This document shows, piece after piece, positions 6,263-13,738 of a stretch of DNA of 13,738 nucleotides (positions are counted from its first letter, which is position 1; each line of letters starts with the position of its first letter). This DNA comes from RUG14223 sp051881075. GTDB lineage: Bacteria; Bacillota; Clostridia; Oscillospirales; Acutalibacteraceae. Under the pieces are notes generated by a model. It saw only the letters and a list, made by a program, of their open reading frames with translations. It had not been told where the DNA came from and made no database searches. The translations under genes were made by a program, and so were the position numbers. The stretch is from contig JBJEPE010000051.1 of NCBI GenBank assembly GCA_051881075.1, forward strand, positions 1 to 13,738, given 5' to 3'.

Positions 6263-6424
6263 AAACTCAGGAATAATCATTTCCGCTAAATCCTTACCGA
6301 TAATGATAACTTTTACCGTTCTTCAGGAAGGGCAGTTCCTTAAAACGGTGTGATATCTAAGCCGGGCATTCAATCGGCTGTATATCGGTAAAAAATTTGC
6401 CGATGGTATGTTATTCCTGAGTTT
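6263..6424 (-). ncRNA. Candidate structured RNA (or MITE-like element), unidentified
   Basis: AAACTCAGGAATAA (6263-6276) is perfectly complementary to TTATTCCTGAGTTT (6411-6424), closing a 162-bp unit. Inside, TTACCGATA (6294-6302) pairs with TATCGGTAA (6383-6391). That helix encloses two hairpins: ACCGTT/AACGGT with AGGAA/TTCCT nested (6315-6349), and AGCCG/CGGCT (6360-6379). The result is a closing stem, an internal loop of 17 and 19 nt, a second stem and a three-way junction. On the minus strand the closing stem is followed by TTTTT (6265-6261), so it could end the LRR transcript or form the 3' end of a small RNA, and that is why this strand is chosen. I do not recognise a known riboswitch, T-box or 6S RNA. 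The terminal inverted repeats also allow a small non-autonomous transposable element, but no clear target duplication is visible. Confidence 0.45.
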
Positions 6425-6466
6425 ATAATGTTTAATTTAATTTTAATCTTATAAAAATAAGCTGTT

Positions 6467-9400
6467 TTATCTGTATATTATTCTTTTCCTTTTGTTTATT
6501 CTCTTGCTTAGTTTTCTTTTATCAGCTAACAGTATGATTAACGCAATGCTTGCAAGCATTACAAGCAATATAAACATAGCGTTGCTGTTATCGCCTGTTG
6601 CCGGGGCTTTGCTGAGCTTAACATCAATGTTGAATATATTGCTGCTGATAGATGACTTAACATTGGCATTGGCGGCGGCCTCTACAAGATTAATAGCGTC
6701 CCCGTCCTCTGCTCCCTCATCTGCAACTATCATCTCACAGTCTGTGAGTATGGTGTCATCGTCATCTAAAATAGATACCTTATATCCGCCCACCGGGATA
6801 CTCTCCATAGTGAGATTACCGTCATCATCTGTAGTAGCAGTAAATACGCCGTCTATAGTTGTACCGAGATATACAGGCATCATACTGAAATATGATGTAT
6901 TATCCGATGTAAACAATACCTTTTTATTGGCTATAGGTGTTCCGTCATCATAAGTAAGCTTTATCTGCAAGGTTACTGCTCTTATAATGCCGTTTACTGT
7001 TACATTGGCCTTTAATGTAGGACATTTATCATCATCGGGATATTCCTTATACGATACCGTAACATCGTTATCGCCGAGCTTCTTGATGATATCGTTTATA
7101 AGGTCAAAGTCTGTTACTACCTTATCTTCTGAGTTAGGATAATGTACAGTTACCACTATCTCATCCTTAGGTACTTTTTCGTCAATTTTCTTATCGTCGC
7201 CTATATACTCGGCTGTAATTCCGTCAGGATACTCTACACCTGAATATACTGCTATATCACTCACAAGATGTCTGGCAGCGGTAGTCTGATATGCCTCTAC
7301 CTTGAACCTGCCGTAAACCTTAAACGGCTTATCATATTCTGTCCAATCACCGCCGTTTACCCTATAATATATTTTATCAAGTGTATCGTACTCTATTTTT
7401 CCGGCTTCAAGTGAAATAACATAGTTATTATCTTTTATTATAGGAGCCTTAGTTGTAGCTTCTACTACGTTTACCTTAACTATATCGTTTACTGCGTTAT
7501 CCTCTTTTAAGGAAACCGGGCAAAGATATGTAACGGTGATATCTCTCATACCGATTGTTCGGTCTGCACTGTCGTAATCGGTAGTATGGTTAGTAATCTC
7601 AAATTCAAAATCATCATTTGCAAGACGCTTTGAGAGGTCTTCTCTGAGCAGATACTCGCCCCTGAGTATAGCCTCGTCACGACGCTCGGCAGTTACTTCA
7701 ATATCGCTTGCCGGTATTTCATCGCCTGCATAAATAAAGTCTTTATTATATACAGCATCTATTGAGATAACCTCATCAAGCGGGTAGAAGTGTGCATTGT
7801 GCTGAGTTTCACGTCTGCCTGCATAATAATCATGGTACTTCTTCATCAATGTTTCTGTATACTCGCCTTTATCCGTGCAAGGAATATATCCCGGTGTGTC
7901 GTAGTCATATGTAGTATATCTGTATGCCCAGATATTCGTGTGCATTGGTATGGTATATTCTGATGCACCCTTTTCCTGTATTCCGACAACTACTACATAC
8001 TTAAATTCTGTAGGCCCATACTGCTCTACGTGTGTATTAAGTATGTGATATGTACAATTAGAGTCGCTTATACTTTCTGTCAGCTTAAATTCCTGTACAG
8101 ACGTTGTATCTAAGTCTGTGAAAGTAACTGTTTTGTTTAATTCCTGACTTGAAATGCTTTGGTTATTGCCGCTGCCGTCCGTCACTATTATATCAAATGT
8201 CTTACTAATGCTTGACATAGGTACAACAGTAACTGCCATGCTTTGATATCCGTAGCTTTGATAGCCTGTGGCACTGTATGCCGCTCCGCTGGGCTCTGTA
8301 GGAGCATTAAGCTTATCGTCCTGCGGTTGGAAATCCTCAGCGGCAAGTGTTAAGTGGGGATTTAAAATATAGATATCTTTTAAATTTCTGTCAAGCTGGA
8401 ATACTGCGTGTGAAAGCTTAGAAATATTGCTTGGCAGGAATACTTCTTTAAGTGCGTCACATTCATAGAAAGCGCAATCGCCTATGGTTGTAATGCTTGT
8501 ACCGAAATCTATATACTCTAATCTGTCGCAATTCTGAAAGCTTACGGGGGCTATCTCGGTCATTACACCGCCATGCTCAAAAATAAGCTTCTTCATATTC
8601 ATGCCGTAACATTCTTCACGGCGAAGCTTTTCAACCTTTTTGCCAAATGTAACCGTATCAAGCTGTAGGTTGTCTTGATTTATATTACCGTTTTTATCCA
8701 GTATGCTTTTTGCAATAAGGTCTTTGCAAGCGTCTTCAAAATTTATACTTTCTCTTGAAGAATAATAGCTGTAATATTCTGTACCGTAATACTTGGATGT
8801 CTGCCACTTAGAGGCGTCATCATATATGCTTACATAAACAGGAGATTGTGTTCTAAACACGCTTTGGGTTAAAAATCCGTTATAATCAATACTGAATACA
8901 TCCGGAGAATTTATTGTAATACTCTTAAGTGATACGTTATCTCTGAAAGCTGACTGTCCCAGATACTTAACGTTTTCCGGTATTGTTATCTCAGAGAGTG
9001 AGAAACAATTATAGAACGCACAATCGGAAATTCTCTCAAGGTTATCGGGTAACGTGATGTTATCAAGCTTTATGCAGTGCATAAATGCGTTTTCACCTAT
9101 TGTTTTAACACTCTGCGGTAAGTCCACCGTAGGCAACCTCCAACAACCGTAGAAGGCTCTTTGACCTATGCTTTCTATATTTGGAGGTAAAACAACCTTA
9201 GTAAGGCGGCTACATTGTTGGAAGCAATTTTCCGGTATAGCCGTTATTTTTGAGTTTTGGTCAAATTCTATGGTATTTACCGTCATGCCGTAGAATGTGT
9301 TTACACCAAGCTTATCCATATTGGGGCCTATCTTCAAGTTGTGGAAATACTGCGGGTCAACAGGAGCTTCCAGCTCATCCCCGTTATCCTCTTCCGTCTT

Positions 9401-11611
9401 GAGGTCGGCGGATTCATATAACATCTGGAATATACAGCCCTGCCATGATGTACCGCATATTGCGTTATAGCTACAGTCGATGTATGCTGTCTGTAAATCT
9501 CTAAAACCCTGAAAGGCACTACTGCCTATGCTCTTTACGCTTGCGGGTATTTCAAGGTTTTTAACCGATAAACAGCGATAGAATGCGCTATATCCTATAC
9601 TCTCTACAGAGTCCGGTATTATTATCTCATCAATGCTGCTGCATTGCAGATATGCGCTTGTGCCTATCGTCTTAACTGTATTCGGAAGATCAATATTATT
9701 AAGTGCGTAGTCATAGATAAATGCGTTCTGACCTATAGTAACAAGCTCAGACGGCAACTTACATCTTTCAAGCTTTGGGCAGAAGCCGAAACACTGGTAG
9801 TCAAGCACCTTTATGTTATCGCTGATAGTTACGCTTTTAAGGTTAGGCATATTATAGCAGAATCCGCTGCCTACTACAGTTGTGTCGGTTTCTGCATTAT
9901 CTATGATTATTGTTTCTATGTTATTTGACCAGTTATTATCCGCAAATACTACAAATGCCTGTGTTTGCGGATATCCTGTCCATGTGGCAACATTGCACTT
10001 GAATGTTACCTTTTTAAGATTACTGTTTACGCCAAAGGTTTGTGAACCTACGCTTGTTACCGTCTTTGGTAATACCAGTTCTGCAAGATTGCAGTTATAG
10101 AATGCTTTATACTCAACTGACTGAACCTGTGCAAGGTCAGCGCTTGTAAGAGATGTACATCCGTTAAAACATTCTGATGCTACAGATACTATCTGTGAAG
10201 GTACTACAATGGATTTTAAGCTGTTACAGTTATAAAATGTTTTCCACGGTATGCGTGTAAAGCCTGAATTTGTGAATGTGCAGTTTGCCCAGTCGACGCT
10301 TTCAAGTCTGTGGCACTCTGCAAATACCTCGGTAGCCTCATATCCACCGTTATAATTTATAAAATTGAGTGCTGAGGTAACACCGAATGTAAGCTTCTTA
10401 ACACCTGAACCGTAGAACGCCTGCCAGCCTAATGCGCTAAGCGTGGTTGGTACAGTAATGCTATCTATGCTTGCAGTATTATAAAAGGCCCTGCCGCCTA
10501 CAGCAAAAAGTCCCTCATTAAGGGTGACATCCTTAAGCGATGTACAGTTCATAAATACTTCGTTCTCTATAATCACAATATTTGAAGGCACGACTATTGC
10601 CTTAAGTGATGTACAATTACAGAAAAGTTGATAATTCAAGCTGTTGTATGCGTTGTTTGTAGAGAGAGTTGCGCTTTCAAGCGATGTACAATCCATAAAG
10701 GCCTGTGTACCAACCGCTTGTACATTATTTGGGATTTCTATTCTTTTAAGCTTATTACAGCCGATAAAAAGCCTGTATGCAACTTCTTTAAATTCGCTGT
10801 TTGTCGGCAGTAATACACTCTCAAGCTGAGTACAGTATGAAAATGCCTGCTGGCATATATAAGATACCTTAGGTAACTTAACGTTTACTAACGCTGTATT
10901 GCTGAATGCAAAATCACCGATAACGGATAAAGTATTTATCTTAGTGAAATCTACATCATTTAATGCAGTACAATCTTTAAAAGCGTTATTGCCTATGTTA
11001 TAAAGTCCGTCCTCAAAGGTTACCTTAGATAAAACGGTGCTTCCCTCAAAGGCATTGTCACCAAGCGCAGTCACGTTATATTCCGCTGAATTTACCGTGA
11101 CCTTAGCAGGGACGGTAACAGGATTTTTTACATTTACACTCTTAGGTAAAATATATATACCGAGTGATGCTGTATGAGCTTCATCACTGAAACATTCATA
11201 TACATACCACACGTTGCCGCTAACGCTTGCTTCACCTATAATTTCATTATATACGCTTGAATTTACAGAGTTTAATATACTGTTTTGCACACCGTATATT
11301 TCGCTGGAATTTGCTAAGGTTTTTATAGTGGACACTGCGTCCTTTTTGGATGTTTTTGCAACATTGATAATACCGGTTATACCGGCGTTATTCTGTGCGG
11401 CAAAATCACCGATATATGTTACATTGGAATCAACCAGAACAGGTGTTGCATCAACTTCGGTGGCTACCGCTTGTTCTTCCTCCTGTGTAACATAAGCTTG
11501 CTCAGCCTCTATTACTTCGGCATCTTTAGCCGATACCTGTATGGGTACGCCTGCAATCAGTACCGCAAAACAAATGAGGCAACTTACAATCTTTTTAAAT
11601 CTTTTTTCCAT
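6467..11611 (-). CDS. BspA-type leucine-rich-repeat surface protein with C-terminal anchor
   Basis: This large secreted protein has 1714 residues. The signal peptide is at 1-28 (basic start, hydrophobic core, VSA-KD cleavage). Residues about 175-1085 hold some thirty BspA/TpLRR (LRR_5) repeats of the form IG..AF..C..L..I.LP..V in several blocks. After about 1085 come beta-rich segments: an Ig-like region near 1270, a YYRVNGGDWTEYDKPF segment (about 1400) resembling chitobiase-type C-terminal domains, another Ig-like domain (about 1460-1540), and a SpaA/Cna-B-like prealbumin fold (about 1547-1640: DDGTPIANKKVLF, DDDGNLTMESIPVGGYKV). The end has APATGDNSN (1669-1677), a membrane helix (about 1679-1696) and a basic tail, like a sortase signal with a non-LPXTG motif. 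Such proteins are usually adhesins; the ligand here is unknown. The ATG at 11611 has AAAGGGGAG five bases upstream. The gene is monocistronic. Confidence 0.93.
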   Translation of the reverse strand: MEKRFKKIVSCLICFAVLIAGVPIQVSAKDAEVIEAEQAYVTQEEEQAVATEVDATPVLVDSNVTYIGDFAAQNNAGITGIINVAKTSKKDAVSTIKTLANSSEIYGVQNSILNSVNSSVYNEIIGEASVSGNVWYVYECFSDEAHTASLGIYILPKSVNVKNPVTVPAKVTVNSAEYNVTALGDNAFEGSTVLSKVTFEDGLYNIGNNAFKDCTALNDVDFTKINTLSVIGDFAFSNTALVNVKLPKVSYICQQAFSYCTQLESVLLPTNSEFKEVAYRLFIGCNKLKRIEIPNNVQAVGTQAFMDCTSLESATLSTNNAYNSLNYQLFCNCTSLKAIVVPSNIVIIENEVFMNCTSLKDVTLNEGLFAVGGRAFYNTASIDSITVPTTLSALGWQAFYGSGVKKLTFGVTSALNFINYNGGYEATEVFAECHRLESVDWANCTFTNSGFTRIPWKTFYNCNSLKSIVVPSQIVSVASECFNGCTSLTSADLAQVQSVEYKAFYNCNLAELVLPKTVTSVGSQTFGVNSNLKKVTFKCNVATWTGYPQTQAFVVFADNNWSNNIETIIIDNAETDTTVVGSGFCYNMPNLKSVTISDNIKVLDYQCFGFCPKLERCKLPSELVTIGQNAFIYDYALNNIDLPNTVKTIGTSAYLQCSSIDEIIIPDSVESIGYSAFYRCLSVKNLEIPASVKSIGSSAFQGFRDLQTAYIDCSYNAICGTSWQGCIFQMLYESADLKTEEDNGDELEAPVDPQYFHNLKIGPNMDKLGVNTFYGMTVNTIEFDQNSKITAIPENCFQQCSRLTKVVLPPNIESIGQRAFYGCWRLPTVDLPQSVKTIGENAFMHCIKLDNITLPDNLERISDCAFYNCFSLSEITIPENVKYLGQSAFRDNVSLKSITINSPDVFSIDYNGFLTQSVFRTQSPVYVSIYDDASKWQTSKYYGTEYYSYYSSRESINFEDACKDLIAKSILDKNGNINQDNLQLDTVTFGKKVEKLRREECYGMNMKKLIFEHGGVMTEIAPVSFQNCDRLEYIDFGTSITTIGDCAFYECDALKEVFLPSNISKLSHAVFQLDRNLKDIYILNPHLTLAAEDFQPQDDKLNAPTEPSGAAYSATGYQSYGYQSMAVTVVPMSSISKTFDIIVTDGSGNNQSISSQELNKTVTFTDLDTTSVQEFKLTESISDSNCTYHILNTHVEQYGPTEFKYVVVVGIQEKGASEYTIPMHTNIWAYRYTTYDYDTPGYIPCTDKGEYTETLMKKYHDYYAGRRETQHNAHFYPLDEVISIDAVYNKDFIYAGDEIPASDIEVTAERRDEAILRGEYLLREDLSKRLANDDFEFEITNHTTDYDSADRTIGMRDITVTYLCPVSLKEDNAVNDIVKVNVVEATTKAPIIKDNNYVISLEAGKIEYDTLDKIYYRVNGGDWTEYDKPFKVYGRFKVEAYQTTAARHLVSDIAVYSGVEYPDGITAEYIGDDKKIDEKVPKDEIVVTVHYPNSEDKVVTDFDLINDIIKKLGDNDVTVSYKEYPDDDKCPTLKANVTVNGIIRAVTLQIKLTYDDGTPIANKKVLFTSDNTSYFSMMPVYLGTTIDGVFTATTDDDGNLTMESIPVGGYKVSILDDDDTILTDCEMIVADEGAEDGDAINLVEAAANANVKSSISSNIFNIDVKLSKAPATGDNSNAMFILLVMLASIALIILLADKRKLSKRINKRKRIIYR

Positions 11612-11616
11612 ATAAT

Positions 11617-11625
11617 CTCCCCTTT
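11617..11625 (-). promoter_or_regulatory. Strong ribosome binding site of the LRR gene
   Basis: On the minus strand AAAGGGGAG (11625-11617) lies five bases before the ATG at 11611, fixing the start that gives a proper signal peptide. Confidence 0.8.
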
Positions 11626-11642
11626 ACGATTTATTGCAATAT

Positions 11643-11677
11643 AATGTTTTATAATCCTGCAAAATTATAAAAACATT
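11643..11677 (-). promoter_or_regulatory. Hairpin at the 5' end of the LRR gene leader
   Basis: AATGTTTTATAAT (11643-11655) pairs with ATTATAAAAACATT (11664-11677) with one bulged base and an 8-nt loop. With transcription starting near 11680, the hairpin would sit within a few bases of the mRNA 5' end, a position where stem-loops often protect long messages. It is A/U-rich, so only moderately stable. Confidence 0.5.
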
Positions 11678-11686
11678 TACATTTTT

Positions 11687-11716
11687 ATAATAGCATACCT
11701 ATACAGAAAATGCAAA
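11687..11716 (-). promoter_or_regulatory. Probable extended -10 promoter of the LRR gene
   Basis: On the minus strand TGCTATTAT (11695-11687) is an extended -10 box (TGn plus TATTAT). A weak -35, TTTGCA (11716-11711), lies 18 bp further up. The start would be near 11680, giving a leader of about 69 nt. Confidence 0.5.
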
Positions 11717-11860
11717 CATAATTTACTAATTTTTTTAGAGTAATTTATCTAAAATTTTATTATTTATGAAATTATTGTCATCTACCATTTCACAGGCAAG
11801 ACTTTTGTATAAATTAAATAACCTTTTTGAACAACCGTCCTATCCGGTAGTTGCGTTTAC

Positions 11861-11899
11861 TAAAGAAATCCCCACATTTACATTCATGTAAACATGGGG
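11861..11899 (-). terminator. Intrinsic terminator of lepA
   Basis: On the minus strand CCCCATGTTTACAT (11899-11886) pairs with ATGTAAATGTGGGG (11883-11870), followed by ATTTCTTT. Two tandem G-U pairs complete the 14-bp helix only in the minus-strand RNA; on the plus strand they become mismatches. This assigns the structure to lepA, whose stop codon is 22 bases upstream. Confidence 0.75.
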
Positions 11900-11921
11900 A
11901 TGAATTATAAATAAAACAATA

Positions 11922-13733
11922 TTAATCCGTGTCAAGCTTAAGGACAGCCATAAATGCCTCCTGCGGTACTTCGACTGTACCGAGCTGGCGCATACGCTTT
12001 TTGCCTTCCTTTTGCTTTTCAAGCAATTTCTTTTTACGTGTGATGTCGCCGCCGTAGCATTTTGCCAAAACATCCTTACGCATAGCCTTAACGGTTTCAC
12101 GGGCGATAATTCTGCCGCCGATACACGCTTGAATAGGTACCTCAAAAAGCTGTCTTGGTATTTTCTCCTTTAGCTTTTCTGCCATCTTTCTTGCACGTGT
12201 ATATGCCTTATCACTATGAATTATAAATGAGAGCGCATCCACTACTTCGCCGTTAAGCATTATGTCAAGCTTAACAAGCTTTGACTCTCTGTAGCCCATA
12301 ATTTCATAGTCAAAAGAGGCATAACCTCTGGTACGTGATTTAAGTGCATCAAAAAAGTCGTATATAATCTCGGCAAGCGGCAGTTCGTAGTGTATATCTA
12401 CCCTGTCGCTGTCAATATAGGTCATATCCTTAAACACGCCGCGTCTGTCCTGACAAAGCTCCATGATATTGCCTACATATTCGTTAGGGGCATATATATG
12501 GGCATTAGTCATAGGCTCCTCTGCCTTAGCTATTACGGCAGGGTCGGGATAGTTAGTCGGGTTATCTATCATCTCTACAGTGCCGTCTGTACGGGTTATC
12601 TTATAGATTACGCTTGGTGCGGTGGTTATTAAATCGAGGTTGTACTCACGCTCAAGCCTTTCCTGTATTACCTCCATATGGAGCAAGCCCAAAAAGCCGC
12701 AACGGAATCCAAAGCCTAAGGCTATCGAGGTTTCCGGCTCAAATGAGAGTGAGGCATCATTAAGGCTTAGCTTATCAAGAGCATCCCTTAAATCAGGGTA
12801 CTTTGCACCGTCAGCAGGATATATACCGCAATATACCATTGACTGCACCGCACGGTAGCCCTCTAGCGGCTCATCTGCGGGATTATCGGCAAGGGTAACG
12901 GTATCGCCTACACGTGCGTCACCTACCGATTTAATTGAGGCGGCTATATATCCAACCTCGCCAGCATACAGACCGTCGGTAGGCTCCAGGCTGGTTGCTC
13001 TCAGGTATCCGCACTCAACTACATTAAAGCATTTCTCCGTTGCCATAAGCTTTATTTCATCACCGGGGTGTACCTGTCCGTCTTTGATGCGTATATAAAT
13101 GATTACGCCCTTGTAGCTGTCGTAGTATGAGTCAAATATAAGCGCCTGCAACGGTTTATCATCAGCTCCGACAGGTGACGGAATGTCGCTGACTATCTTT
13201 TCGAGTACGCTGTGTATGTTAATTCCTGCCTTTGCGCTGATTTGCGGGGCATCCTCAGCAGGTAGGCCTATAATGTCCTCTATCTCTTTAATAACCCTTT
13301 CGGGGTCTGCGCTTGGCAAATCTATTTTATTAATAACAGGCACTATTTCAAGCCCTGCGTCTAACGCAAGATAAGTGTTTGCAAGGGTCTGGGCCTCTAT
13401 ACCCTGTGAAGCGTCTACAACGAGCAATGCACCCTCACAAGCAGCCAATGAACGTGATACCTCATAGTTAAAGTCTACATGACCGGGAGTATCTATAAGA
13501 TTAAAAACGTACTCTTTGCCGTCATCTGCCTTATACAAAAGTGTAACTGCGTGCGCCTTGATAGTTATGCCACGCTCACGCTCCAAGTCCATATTATCAA
13601 GGAGTTGATCCTCCATATCTCTGATAGCTACGGATTGCGTTTGCTCTAATATACGGTCGGCAAGAGTAGATTTGCCGTGATCGATATGTGCAATTATGCT
13701 GAAATTTCTGATTTGTTCTTTTGAAACAGACAT
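11922..13733 (-). CDS. lepA: Elongation factor 4 (ribosomal back-translocating GTPase LepA)
   Basis: This translational GTPase of 603 residues binds the 70S ribosome and is implicated in rescuing stalled or mistranslocated ribosomes and in initiation or assembly. G motifs are all present: AHIDHGKS (15-22), RERGITIK (52-59, switch I), DTPGH (81-85), NKID (135-138) and SAKAG (166-170). Domain II, the EF-G-like domains and the EF4-specific C-terminal domain follow, the last with CYGGDITRKKKLLEKQKEGKKRMR from residue 559. That C-terminal signature separates LepA from EF-G, BipA and TetM. Length is typical (about 600). The ATG at 13733 gives the normal N-terminus; another ATG four bases upstream is out of frame, and the ribosome binding site lies beyond the window edge. 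No downstream hemW or hrcA, common lepA neighbours in Firmicutes, is seen; a terminator ends the unit here. Confidence 0.97.
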   Translation of the reverse strand: MSVSKEQIRNFSIIAHIDHGKSTLADRILEQTQSVAIRDMEDQLLDNMDLERERGITIKAHAVTLLYKADDGKEYVFNLIDTPGHVDFNYEVSRSLAACEGALLVVDASQGIEAQTLANTYLALDAGLEIVPVINKIDLPSADPERVIKEIEDIIGLPAEDAPQISAKAGINIHSVLEKIVSDIPSPVGADDKPLQALIFDSYYDSYKGVIIYIRIKDGQVHPGDEIKLMATEKCFNVVECGYLRATSLEPTDGLYAGEVGYIAASIKSVGDARVGDTVTLADNPADEPLEGYRAVQSMVYCGIYPADGAKYPDLRDALDKLSLNDASLSFEPETSIALGFGFRCGFLGLLHMEVIQERLEREYNLDLITTAPSVIYKITRTDGTVEMIDNPTNYPDPAVIAKAEEPMTNAHIYAPNEYVGNIMELCQDRRGVFKDMTYIDSDRVDIHYELPLAEIIYDFFDALKSRTRGYASFDYEIMGYRESKLVKLDIMLNGEVVDALSFIIHSDKAYTRARKMAEKLKEKIPRQLFEVPIQACIGGRIIARETVKAMRKDVLAKCYGGDITRKKKLLEKQKEGKKRMRQLGTVEVPQEAFMAVLKLDTD

Positions 13734-13738
13734 TCATT

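Larger units (their letters stand above)
6013..6466. other. Intergenic region upstream of murF
   Basis: This gap of about 450 bp holds the murF leader and promoter (up to 6132), a stretch of about 130 bp in which I see nothing definite (6133-6262), the base-paired element at 6263-6424, and about 40 bp of A/T-rich DNA after the LRR gene stop codon. No protein-like frame is present. The only other hints are repeated TTGCATWAA words near 6224 and 6251. Confidence 0.7.
11612..11921. other. Intergenic region between lepA and the LRR gene
   Basis: From the lepA side this 310-bp A/T-rich gap contains the lepA terminator (11861-11899), about 145 bp in which I see no further element, the LRR gene promoter (11687-11716) and its leader with a long hairpin (11643-11677). 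No gene-like frame is present. Confidence 0.7.

Noticed and set aside
6258..6318. Possible transposase C-terminal remnant on the minus strand (about 20 residues ending before a TAA near 6250)
   Set aside because: The short frame looks slightly protein-like but has no diagnostic motif and lies within the base-paired element, which explains the sequence better.
6263..6424. 6S RNA, T-box or known metabolite riboswitch
   Set aside because: The three-way junction does not match 6S architecture, no T-box sequence is present, and I found none of the conserved boxes of the common riboswitches; it also lies upstream of the murF promoter.
11840..12145. 101-codon minus-strand frame overlapping the end of lepA
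   Set aside because: It is an out-of-frame shadow of lepA that runs through the lepA terminator hairpin.

Overview
The window suggests a spore-forming, low-to-moderate GC member of the Clostridia (Firmicutes/Bacillota). The evidence is a clear SpoIIID sporulation regulator, Firmicutes-style cell-wall genes, strong AGGAGG-type ribosome binding sites, TTGACA/TATAAT promoters, frequent AUA codons and a BspA-type leucine-rich-repeat surface protein of the kind common in gut Clostridia. Species cannot be named from this window.

Layout. Positions 1-363 contain no convincing gene but hold hairpins and a 27-bp tandem repeat. spoIIID (364-651, minus) lies downstream of a small intergenic region full of dyads. 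Divergent from it is the only plus-strand gene, a stand-alone protein of about 876 residues (867-3497) that joins an HD phosphohydrolase domain to an Hsp90-like GHKL ATPase. It has its own consensus promoter (808-836) and a strong terminator (3516-3561). Then come murF and ddl (6012 down to 3597, minus), a two-gene peptidoglycan precursor operon with its own promoter at 6104-6132. A 450-bp non-coding gap (6013-6466) contains an unexplained, highly base-paired element of 162 bp (6263-6424). It is followed by a 1714-residue secreted and wall- or membrane-anchored LRR protein (6467-11611, minus). Last is a complete lepA (11922-13733, minus) with its terminator.

How the genes work together. MurF and Ddl act consecutively: Ddl makes D-Ala-D-Ala and MurF attaches it to the UDP-MurNAc-tripeptide. 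SpoIIID, LepA and the LRR protein are separate transcription units with no evident link. The HD-Hsp90 gene looks like an inserted accessory unit: opposite strand, its own promoter and terminator, and AT-rich in its 3' half. Its domain pairing resembles that of proposed prokaryotic conflict or stress systems. It and the structured element at 6263-6424 are the two best candidates for something undescribed here.
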